Source: Erysipelotrichaceae bacterium (GTDB lineage: Bacteria > Bacillota_I > Bacilli_A > Erysipelotrichales > Erysipelotrichaceae). Taken from it: 6,184 nt of DNA. Both the position numbers and the translations under genes were made by a program. Shown here one piece after another: positions 1 to 6,003 of the stretch. The notes below the pieces were generated by a model that was given only the letters and a program-made list of their open reading frames with translations, had not been told where the DNA came from and ran no database searches. The stretch lies in the NCBI GenBank assembly GCA_900770275.1, contig CAAGJS010000232.1, positions 1 through 6,184 of the forward strand. Direction: 5' to 3'. Numbering within the stretch: the stretch's first letter is position 1; the number at the start of each line of letters is the position of its first letter.

Positions 1-1418
1 AGCTCAAGGTTCTTGGCAATGTCGTTCAGGGAACACTTCTCCGTATTCAATACCTTTCCACGCAGCGGCAGAATGGCCTGGAAATGAGAATCTCTTCCCT
101 GCTTCGCAGAGCCGCCTGCCGAATCACCCTCGACCAAGAACAGTTCCTTGATCCGCGCATCGCGGGAATTGGCCGGCGCCAGCTTTCCGGACAGCAGTTT
201 CTCTGCCTTGGAGGCCTTGGTGCCCTTGCGGATTTCTTCCCGCGCCTTGCGGGCGGCTTCTCTGGCCTGGGAAGCCTTCATCATCTTGCGGACCAGCGTA
301 TCGGACAGTTCGCGGTTTTCTTCAAACCAGAAGGCAAGCTTGTCCGAAACAACGGCAGAAACCGCAGGTCCCGCCTGCGGCGTTCCGAGCTTGCCCTTGG
401 TCTGGCCCTCAAACTGCAGAATCTCTTCAGGAACCGAGACGGAAACGATGGAAGTCAGGCCTTCACGGACATCACTTCCTTCCAGGTTCTTATCCTTATC
501 CTTGAGTAATCCGTATTTACGGGCGTAGTCATTGACCGCCTTGGTGAAGGCTGTCTTATAGCCCTGTTCATGGCTGCCGCCGTCCGTTGTACGAACGAGG
601 TTGGCAAAGGAATAGGTATTTTCCTGATAGTCGTCGGTGTACTGGAAGGCAACGTTGACCTGAATGCCCTGGCTTTCGCCGCTGAACTTCACTGGGGGCG
701 AAATGACATTGCGATCCTCATTGAGATAGTTCAGAAATGCGGTGGGACCATCCTGATAGCAGAATTCCTCTTTCTGAATATCCTTGCCGCGGGCATCGAT
801 AACAACCATCGAAACGCCAGAGAGAAGGAAGGCTTCCTCCCTTGCCCGTTCGCAGACGGTATCGTACTTGAACGTGGTTGTAGTAAAGATCTCGGGATCC
901 GGCTTGAAGGTTACCTTGGAGCCAGACCGATTGGTCGTTCCAAGATCCTGCAGCTTTCCGATCTTTTTATCACCATGCTCAAAGCGCATGCGTACGTGCT
1001 TGCCATCGTGGCATACTTCGACTTCAAGCCACTCACTGAGTGCATTTACAACCGACGCGCCGACGCCATGCAGGCCTCCGGCCGTCTTATAGCCGCCTTC
1101 GGATGTGAACTTTCCGCCGGCATGAAGAACCGTAAAAATAACCTCCAGCGTATTGCGTCCGGAGGGATGCATTCCAATGGGCATGCCGCGGCCTTCATCT
1201 TCCACCGTGCAGGAGCCGTCCTTGTTCAGGGTGATGGTAATCTTCTTACCGTAGCCGTTAAGAACCTCGTCAACAGAGTTATCGACGATCTCCCAGATCA
1301 GATGATGGAGACCATGGATATCCGTGGAGCCAATATACATTCCCGGCCGCTTGCGGACCGGGTCAAGTCCCTTTAGAATCTGAATGCTGTCGTCTTCGTA
1401 TCTTCTTTTTTCGGGCAT
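1..1418 (-). CDS. parE: DNA topoisomerase IV subunit B (ParE), 3' end missing
   Basis: ATPase subunit of topoisomerase IV, which with ParC decatenates daughter chromosomes and relaxes DNA in the cytoplasm. I translated 472 codons; the frame stays open to the left edge, so about 170-180 C-terminal residues are lost (usual length about 640-650). Seen: the GHKL ATPase domain (about 1-220) with the catalytic-type Glu43 and Asn47 in EIVDNSVDE, Asp74 in EDEGRGMP, and the glycine-rich GGLHGVGAS at 114-122; the transducer domain with the QTK loop at 339-341; and the start of the Toprim domain with LVEGDSAGG (428-436) and PLRGKVLNTEK (451-461). ParE is preferred over GyrB because of DNSVDEVLNGYG and the KDKDKNLEGSDVREGL stretch, which match my memory of staphylococcal ParE. 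Asp432 and Pro451, sites linked to quinolone resistance in that protein, are the usual residues. ATG at 1418 is preceded by AAGGAA at 1424-1429. It is divergent from plsY. Confidence 0.95.
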   Translation of the reverse strand, partial: MPEKRRYEDDSIQILKGLDPVRKRPGMYIGSTDIHGLHHLIWEIVDNSVDEVLNGYGKKITITLNKDGSCTVEDEGRGMPIGMHPSGRNTLEVIFTVLHAGGKFTSEGGYKTAGGLHGVGASVVNALSEWLEVEVCHDGKHVRMRFEHGDKKIGKLQDLGTTNRSGSKVTFKPDPEIFTTTTFKYDTVCERAREEAFLLSGVSMVVIDARGKDIQKEEFCYQDGPTAFLNYLNEDRNVISPPVKFSGESQGIQVNVAFQYTDDYQENTYSFANLVRTTDGGSHEQGYKTAFTKAVNDYARKYGLLKDKDKNLEGSDVREGLTSIVSVSVPEEILQFEGQTKGKLGTPQAGPAVSAVVSDKLAFWFEENRELSDTLVRKMMKASQAREAARKAREEIRKGTKASKAEKLLSGKLAPANSRDARIKELFLVEGDSAGGSAKQGRDSHFQAILPLRGKVLNTEKCSLNDIAKNLE

Positions 1419-1445
1419 GCGTGTTCCTTTCTTTTATGCCGCCCT

Positions 1446-1454
1446 ATTATAGCA
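1446..1454 (-). promoter_or_regulatory. extended -10 promoter for parE
   Basis: On the minus strand the sequence reads TGC followed by a perfect TATAAT (TATAAT at 1446-1451, TG element at 1453-1454). No convincing TTGACA lies 16-18 bases upstream, where the sequence is GC-rich, so the extended -10 would carry recognition. The predicted start is near 1439, giving a leader of about 20 bases before the parE ATG. Assigned by eye. Confidence 0.65.
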
Positions 1455-1468
1455 GATAAAGCAAATTT

Positions 1469-1490
1469 CCCGCCGTCCCCTTTCGGCAGG
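1469..1490. repeat. imperfect inverted repeat between the divergent promoters
   Basis: The arms CCCGCCG (1469-1475) and CGGCAGG (1484-1490) pair at 6 of 7 positions around an 8-base spacer. It sits almost midway between the parE and plsY -10 elements, so it could be an operator, but arms this short in GC-rich DNA can occur by chance. It does not resemble the AT-rich FapR operator of Bacillus lipid genes. Confidence 0.25.
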
Positions 1491-1498
1491 ACGCAAGG

Positions 1499-1507
1499 TG
1501 CTAAAAT
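1499..1507 (+). promoter_or_regulatory. extended -10 promoter for plsY and the downstream esterase
   Basis: TGC followed by TAAAAT (1502-1507) forms an extended -10 close to consensus. The position expected for a -35 holds only CCTTTC (1479-1484). The predicted start is near 1514, leaving a leader of about 18 bases that contains the plsY ribosome binding site AGGGAG at 1519-1524. Assigned by eye. Confidence 0.5.
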
Positions 1508-1531
1508 GGGACTATTGCAGGGAGATCGCAG

Positions 1532-2161
1532 ATGAAAATCATACTTGTGCTGGCAGTCAGTTATCTGTTTGGATCCGTGCCATGGGCACTGGTCATTGGA
1601 AAAGTATTCTTTCATAAAGACATTCGTAACGAAGGCAGCGGAAACCTGGGGGCTTCCAATGCGGGCCGGGTTCTTGGCAAGCCGGTGGCTGTCATCGTGA
1701 CGCTGCTGGACGCATTCAAAGCATTCTTTTCCATGATGCTGGCGTATTATGTTGCGCCTTCGATCATTCCGCTGGCAGGTCTTGCCTGCTGTGTCGGCCA
1801 TTGTTATCCGGTATTTGCCGGCTTCCATGGCGGCAAGGCAGTGGCAACTTCCTATGGCTTTCTGCTGGGACTGGTCGTCTTCCTTCATCAGCCGCTGTTC
1901 TGGCAGTTTTTCTTCCCGATTCTCTGCTTCTTCGGGATCCTGTATCTGTGCCGGATGGTTTCGGTATCTTCGATTCTTTCCTTATTGATTGCGGTCATTG
2001 TCTGCTGGCTGTCCAACGCGCCGTTGCAGGCAAGTCTTTCTCTCACGGTTCTCTGGTGTTTTGTAACGTACCGTCATCGCTCCAACATTGAGCGGATCAA
2101 GAACGGTACCGAAAATACGATCAAGTGGATGGGAGAAGTCAAGCATCATGGGAACCATTGA
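1532..2161 (+). CDS. plsY: acyl-phosphate:glycerol-3-phosphate acyltransferase PlsY
   Basis: Integral membrane enzyme that moves the acyl group from acyl-phosphate (made by PlsX) to the sn-1 position of glycerol-3-phosphate, giving lysophosphatidic acid, the entry step of phospholipid synthesis in most Gram-positive bacteria. The 209 residues are close to the family's usual length of about 190-210. Three PlsY signatures are visible: GSGNLGASNAGRVLG (35-49), GHCYPVFAGFHGGKAVAT (89-106) and RHRSNIERIKNGTE (181-194). Hydrophobic segments near 1-22, 50-85, 108-140 and 145-180 fit a polytopic protein. Motif 1 has Ser where Thr is common (GASN for GATN), a mild change. The start at 1532 is supported by AGGGAG at 1519-1524, seven bases upstream. 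The gene is divergent from parE, as in Bacillus and Staphylococcus, and its last 14 bases overlap the esterase gene. Confidence 0.96.
   Translation: MKIILVLAVSYLFGSVPWALVIGKVFFHKDIRNEGSGNLGASNAGRVLGKPVAVIVTLLDAFKAFFSMMLAYYVAPSIIPLAGLACCVGHCYPVFAGFHGGKAVATSYGFLLGLVVFLHQPLFWQFFFPILCFFGILYLCRMVSVSSILSLLIAVIVCWLSNAPLQASLSLTVLWCFVTYRHRSNIERIKNGTENTIKWMGEVKHHGNH
2131..2136 (+). promoter_or_regulatory. ribosome binding site of the esterase, inside plsY
   Basis: GGGAGA lies 11 bases before the ATG at 2148, within the last codons of plsY. It decides the start: an in-frame ATG at 2088 would add 20 residues whose sequence (Ser-, Arg- and Lys-rich) looks like out-of-frame plsY coding and not like the esterase fold. 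Confidence 0.6.
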
Positions 2162-2948
2162 AACATTCACGCTTCCCATCAAGCCATTGACCCAATCGCC
2201 GCGCCGCGTCTGGGTATACCTTCCGACCGGTTATACAAAGTCGAAACAGCAATATGATGTGCTCTATATGTTTGACGGGCACAATCTCTTTGATGACAGC
2301 GTCGCAACCTATGGCCGCTCCTGGCGTCTGAAGGATACATTAGACAAAATGAAGTTCCCCCTGGTGATTGTGGGACAGGACTGCAATCATACAGGAAACC
2401 GTCGACTGGAGGAATACTGCCCTGTCAGACTGGATCCGGATTCAACGTTTGACAATCTTGTTGAGGCAAAGGGACTCAAATCCAAAGGAAAAGAAACGGC
2501 AAAGTGGTTTGTCGAGAAACTGAAGCCCTATTGCGAAGAACATTACCGCATTTACAGTGAGCGCAGCCACGTCGGCATCGGCGGCTCCTCAATGGGCGGC
2601 CTGATGTCGCTGTACATGATCGCGGCCTATAACGATGTATATTCCCGTGCCCTGTGTTTCTCTTCAACGCTCGATATTACATTTGCACAGCTGCGTCCCG
2701 TTCTGGAAAAGGCAGACATGGATCAAAAGACCCGTGTCTTTCTGAACTTCGGTGAAAATGAAGGGAAAGGAAAACATTATCTCGCCGAAAATATCGAGAC
2801 GATGTTACTGGCAAACAGGATTCTGCAGGAAAAAGGCGTCACTTCCACCGCAGATCTTCTGCTGTATGGCAAGCACAATGAGGCCAGCTGGGACCGTGCC
2901 TTTCCGGATGCGATCCGCTTCCTTTGGCCAGAACTCATTCAGGACTGA
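2148..2948 (+). CDS. alpha/beta-hydrolase esterase, PF00756 (esterase D-like) type
   Basis: Probably a cytoplasmic serine carboxylesterase of the putative-esterase family, which includes esterase D/S-formylglutathione hydrolase, siderophore esterases such as IroE/Fes, and feruloyl or acetyl-xylan esterases. The 266 residues carry no signal peptide. Seen: an early beta-strand region ending in YMFDGHNLFDD (40-50), typical of this family; the nucleophile elbow G-S-S-M-G at 146-150 with Ser148; and a late His243 in GKHNEASWDRAF, matching the family's HxExxW-like catalytic His region. The acid residue is less clear; Glu203 or Glu205 in FGENEGKG are candidates. The start overlaps plsY by 14 bases, so the two genes are co-transcribed and probably translationally coupled. 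Substrate is unknown; a link to lipids is inferred from position alone. A terminator follows directly. Confidence 0.85.
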   Translation: MGTIETFTLPIKPLTQSPRRVWVYLPTGYTKSKQQYDVLYMFDGHNLFDDSVATYGRSWRLKDTLDKMKFPLVIVGQDCNHTGNRRLEEYCPVRLDPDSTFDNLVEAKGLKSKGKETAKWFVEKLKPYCEEHYRIYSERSHVGIGGSSMGGLMSLYMIAAYNDVYSRALCFSSTLDITFAQLRPVLEKADMDQKTRVFLNFGENEGKGKHYLAENIETMLLANRILQEKGVTSTADLLLYGKHNEASWDRAFPDAIRFLWPELIQD

Positions 2949-2954
2949 ATTACG

Positions 2955-2991
2955 AAATGAACCTGTCGCAGTGTGCGGCAGGTTCATTTTT
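2955..2991 (+). terminator. Rho-independent terminator of the plsY-esterase unit
   Basis: Arms at 2955-2969 and 2975-2989 form a 15-bp stem, continuous apart from one T-G wobble, around the loop AGTGT. A T-run at 2987-2991 follows. It begins six bases after the esterase stop. Read on the minus strand, the same hairpin is followed only by a broken T-run (TTTCGTAATT), so termination of the converging aminopeptidase operon there is possible but weaker. Confidence 0.9.
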
Positions 2992-3029
2992 GATTCACTA
3001 TTCTATTCTGGTTTGCTGTCTTCTCAGCC

Positions 3030-4394
3030 CTAAATCTTGTTCAGGAACGTCTTATAGGCACGATAGCCTTCATAGACATCGGCCTTGGAAACGATCTCGG
3101 CCGGTGAATGCATGCTCAGGACGGCGATGCCCGCATCCATTACATCCATGTTCAGGTTTGCGAGAATGTAGGCGATTGTTCCGCCGCCGCCCGCATCAAC
3201 AGCACCGAGCTCGGCGGTCTGGAACTGTACCCCGTCTTCATCCATGACGCGGCGCACCTGGGCAATGAATTCCGGATCCGTATCATTGGAACCCGACTTG
3301 CCGCGGGAGCCGGTGTATTTGTTGAAGACGATACCATTGCCAAGAACAGCGGTGTTCTTCTTTTCAAACACCGATTCATACAGCGGATCGAGCCCTGCCG
3401 AAACATCGGAGCTTAACATGCAGGAATTTGTGAAGGTGTCATTGAGATCGGTCAGAGCCGTTTTGCCCTGTAACGCCAGCAGCTTTGCAATGCTGTATTC
3501 GAAGAAGCGGCTGTGCATGCCGGTTGCGCCGACGGAACCGATTTCTTCCTTGTCCACAAGAATGCAGCAGGAAGTGCGTCTCGGCTTCTTCATCTCAAGA
3601 ATCGCCCGCAGCGACGTATAAGCGCAGACACGGTCATCATGGCCGTATCCCATGATCATGGAACGATCGAGGCCGAAGTCACGTGCCTCACCGGCCGGAA
3701 CAACCTCGAGCTCGGCAGAGATGAAATCATCCTCTTCAATGTCGTACTGTTTCTTGAGAAGCTTCAGCAGTGCCGTCTTGACCGGATCCTTTTCAATTCC
3801 CTTTTCCGGAATCGATGCCGCCAGCACATCAAGCGCCTCACCTTCGACGACCGTCTTGCCCGGCTTCTCCATCTGCTGCGCCGCAAGATGGACGAGGATC
3901 TCACTGATGCCGACCACCGGTTCATCCGCCTTTTCACCGATCGAAATCAGCTGACGGGAGCCGTCCTTGCGGCATATGATGCCGTGCAGTGCCATCGGCC
4001 GCGTCGTCCACTGGTACTTCTTAATACCGCCATAGTAATGTGTATCGAATAATGCAAGGCCATCGCTCTCATAAAGCGGGTGCTGCTTAAGATCCAGACG
4101 CGGAGAATCGATATGTGCACCCAGTACGTTCATGCCTTCCGTCAGCGGTTCTTCACCGATCACGAAGAGACAGATATTCTTGCCGCGGTTGCTCGTGTAA
4201 ACGCGGTCTCCGGCCTTCAGCGGACGGTTGATCAGCTTCAGATTCTGAAAGCCGGCTTCTTCCATCAGCTTCTTGGCTTCGTGGACAAATTCCCTCTCCG
4301 TCTTGGCACGGCTGAGAAACTGCCGATAATCTTCGCCAAAGGCCATGATGTCCTTCATGCCCTGTGCATCCTGTTTTTCCCAAACTGTTTTCAT
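3030..4394 (-). CDS. M18 family zinc aminopeptidase
   Basis: Cytoplasmic dinuclear-zinc exopeptidase of MEROPS family M18 (yeast Ape1, human aspartyl aminopeptidase DNPEP, Pseudomonas ApeB), which removes N-terminal residues from peptides. The 454 residues match the usual length. All ligand motifs expected from DNPEP are visible in order: His94 in GAHIDSPR, Asp253 in GHDDR, the Glu283-Glu284 pair in DKEEIGSVG, Asp330 in SSDVSA and His429 in SMHSP. A Gly-rich stretch DAGGGGT (400-406) precedes the last ligand. There is no signal peptide. Preference for acidic or hydrophobic N-termini cannot be told from the sequence. The ATG at 4394 has AAAGAGG upstream. It is the last gene of the minus-strand operon, 25 bases after the amidohydrolase stop, and faces the esterase tail to tail. 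Confidence 0.95.
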   Translation of the reverse strand: MKTVWEKQDAQGMKDIMAFGEDYRQFLSRAKTEREFVHEAKKLMEEAGFQNLKLINRPLKAGDRVYTSNRGKNICLFVIGEEPLTEGMNVLGAHIDSPRLDLKQHPLYESDGLALFDTHYYGGIKKYQWTTRPMALHGIICRKDGSRQLISIGEKADEPVVGISEILVHLAAQQMEKPGKTVVEGEALDVLAASIPEKGIEKDPVKTALLKLLKKQYDIEEDDFISAELEVVPAGEARDFGLDRSMIMGYGHDDRVCAYTSLRAILEMKKPRRTSCCILVDKEEIGSVGATGMHSRFFEYSIAKLLALQGKTALTDLNDTFTNSCMLSSDVSAGLDPLYESVFEKKNTAVLGNGIVFNKYTGSRGKSGSNDTDPEFIAQVRRVMDEDGVQFQTAELGAVDAGGGGTIAYILANLNMDVMDAGIAVLSMHSPAEIVSKADVYEGYRAYKTFLNKI

Positions 4395-4403
4395 TTCCTG
4401 TTA

Positions 4404-4410
4404 CCTCTTT
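4404..4410 (-). promoter_or_regulatory. ribosome binding site of the M18 aminopeptidase
   Basis: AAAGAGG on the minus strand lies nine bases before the ATG at 4394, inside the 25-base gap after the amidohydrolase stop. No promoter fits in that gap, so the gene depends on upstream transcription unless a promoter lies within the amidohydrolase gene. Confidence 0.7.
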
Positions 4411-4419
4411 CTCTAATGT

Positions 4420-6003
4420 TTATTCCTGTCTGCCGTTTGCTTCATTGGCATCAAAGACGACTTCACCGTTGGCGATCGTCAGAAGAACACGATTCGAAGC
4501 GATCTCATTGCCTGCCAAAGTACGCGGATCTTTTTCAAGCACGGCAAGGTCCCCCTTCTTCCCGATTGCAATCTCTCCGATATCCATCTGCAGCGCCTTT
4601 GCCCCGCGAGACGTATACGAAGCCAGTGCCTCATCAGCCGTCAGGCATTCCTTCGGATTCATGGCGGATTTTCCATCCGTTGTCTTCCGTGTCACCGCCA
4701 GCTGGATGCCCTTCATCACATCCGGCTCCGTTACCGGAGCGTCGGATCCGTTGCTGGTGTTGACGCTGCGAAACAGCGTCGCATACGGATACGAAGTATC
4801 CGCCCTGGTCTTTTCGACGCGGTTTTCCAGGATCGGGGCGTCATCTTCAATGAAGGCACTTTGAATATAGCAGTTCAGATTCATTTCCTGAATCTGTTTG
4901 ATCTGATCCGGGCGCATGATCTGACAGTGAACGAGGCCGTGTCCCAGCGGATTGCCGGGCAGATTGACTTTTTTCAGGTTTTTCAGTACCTGATCGACTG
5001 CGCGATCGCCAATGGCATGGCAGATCGTGGGCATATTGAACTGGGCCGCCAGCTTCATTAGAACCAGCATCTCTTCATTGTCATACAGAAGGATGCCTTT
5101 TTCATCCTTTTTGTCCCTGTACGGTTCGCTCATCGCTGCCGTATGGGCACCCAGCGACCCGTCACAGACAAGCTTCAATGGACCGATCACGAAGAAATCG
5201 TCACCGATGCCGGTGCTGTAACCTTCATCGAGAAACGACGCAAAGCTTTCCGGACTTTCAAATTCGCACTGCTGGCTGACGCGGACCGTCATCCGCTGCT
5301 GATAGCTGAGCTGACCGTAGGCGTCCATAACGATCTTCCAGTCAGCGCCGGTGCTCATGAAGTCATCCGATCCGCAGGCCGTGACACCATAACGGTTCAT
5401 CTGCTTCATGGCCTTCAGCAGCCATTCCTTCACCTGATTGAAATCGGGCTTCGGCTCCGCATCATGAACAACATTAATGGCGTTTTCATAAAGGCGGCCG
5501 TTCTGAAAGTCGATGGTTCCACCGGCGATCATCGTATCGCCATCAATTCCGGCGGCTGCCATCGCTTTCGAGTTAACAAGCATCTGATGACCACACGCCC
5601 TCGTCAGTGCCACCGGATGCTTTCCGCTGACGGCATTCAGTGCTTCCAGGGATGGAAGTTCCGACACATCGAACTGTTCTTCGTTGAAGCCGCGGCCGAT
5701 GATCCAGCTGTCCTCTGAGGTTTCATTTTTCACTGCCGCCTCGACACGAGCAAGCAGAGCTTCACGGCTATGCACATTAAAAAGATTCAGCTGCGAAAGA
5801 AACTGGCCGTATTCCAGCAGATGCATATGCGAATCAATGAAGCCCGGCGACACATAGGCACCATGGACATCAATCACTTCGGCATCAGGCAGAGCGGATA
5901 GTTCCCGGCTGCCGGCAAGCTTTGTGATTACTCCGTCTTCCATCAGAATGCTGTCGAAGGATGTTCCTTCAATTCTTGCATTGCAAACAACAAGACGGCT
6001 CAT
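4420..6003 (-). CDS. YtcJ-type metal-dependent amidohydrolase (PF07969)
   Basis: Amidohydrolase-superfamily enzyme of the YtcJ/NfdA/AepA group, which hydrolyses C-N bonds of often unknown small substrates; some members act on N-formyl or N-substituted amides. At 527 residues it has the full family length. Seen: an N-terminal beta-sandwich part, then PGFIDSHMHL with the HxH ligands His59 and His61; Lys277 in GPLKLVCDGSLGAHT, the region of the bridging lysine; His329 in CHAIGDRA; His359 in HGLVHCQIM; Asp421 in GSDAPVTEPD; and a C-terminal return to the beta-sandwich with IAIGKKGDLAVLEKDP (479-494). The His359 motif reads VHCQ where many relatives have EHxQ. No signal peptide. The ATG at 6003 overlaps the oxidoreductase stop (ATGA) and has AAGGTG upstream, indicating translational coupling. 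Substrate unknown. Confidence 0.92.
   Translation of the reverse strand: MSRLVVCNARIEGTSFDSILMEDGVITKLAGSRELSALPDAEVIDVHGAYVSPGFIDSHMHLLEYGQFLSQLNLFNVHSREALLARVEAAVKNETSEDSWIIGRGFNEEQFDVSELPSLEALNAVSGKHPVALTRACGHQMLVNSKAMAAAGIDGDTMIAGGTIDFQNGRLYENAINVVHDAEPKPDFNQVKEWLLKAMKQMNRYGVTACGSDDFMSTGADWKIVMDAYGQLSYQQRMTVRVSQQCEFESPESFASFLDEGYSTGIGDDFFVIGPLKLVCDGSLGAHTAAMSEPYRDKKDEKGILLYDNEEMLVLMKLAAQFNMPTICHAIGDRAVDQVLKNLKKVNLPGNPLGHGLVHCQIMRPDQIKQIQEMNLNCYIQSAFIEDDAPILENRVEKTRADTSYPYATLFRSVNTSNGSDAPVTEPDVMKGIQLAVTRKTTDGKSAMNPKECLTADEALASYTSRGAKALQMDIGEIAIGKKGDLAVLEKDPRTLAGNEIASNRVLLTIANGEVVFDANEANGRQE
4762..4780. repeat. perfect 7-bp inverted repeat inside the amidohydrolase gene
   Basis: GACGCTG (4762-4768) and CAGCGTC (4774-4780) pair perfectly around CGAAA. 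It encodes part of residues 408-414, just before the GSDAPV metal motif. No T-run follows on either strand, so it is not a terminator. It may be only a codon coincidence in GC-rich coding DNA. Confidence 0.4.

Noticed and set aside
570..1376. A 268-codon open frame on the plus strand opposite parE.
   Set aside because: The minus-strand ParE translation is unbroken and carries every family motif; the plus-strand peptide has no recognisable domain and is a shadow of codon bias.
1..1418. Possibility that the topoisomerase gene is gyrB.
   Set aside because: The DNSVDEVLNGYG and DKNLEGSDVREGL stretches, together with divergent plsY, favour ParE; no recF or dnaN context is present.
1419..1531. Search for a riboswitch, leader peptide or small RNA in the divergent gap.
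   Set aside because: Both predicted leaders are only about 20 bases long, leaving no room for a structured leader.
2088..2147. An upstream in-frame ATG that would lengthen the esterase by 20 residues.
   Set aside because: The extension lies wholly in plsY, has no good ribosome binding site, and adds residues unlike an esterase N-terminus; the ATG at 2148 has GGGAGA upstream.
4080..4763. A 227-codon plus-strand open frame across the aminopeptidase-amidohydrolase junction.
   Set aside because: It is antisense to two well-supported genes and its peptide is low in recognisable structure.
4765..4785. The peptide YATLFRS in the amidohydrolase looks like YTTLFRS, the well-known translation of Illumina adapter sequence found in misassembled proteins.
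   Set aside because: The codons here (TAT GCG ACG CTG TTT CGC AGC) differ from the adapter at many bases, and the reading frame continues into a proper GSDAPV motif, so this is genuine gene sequence.
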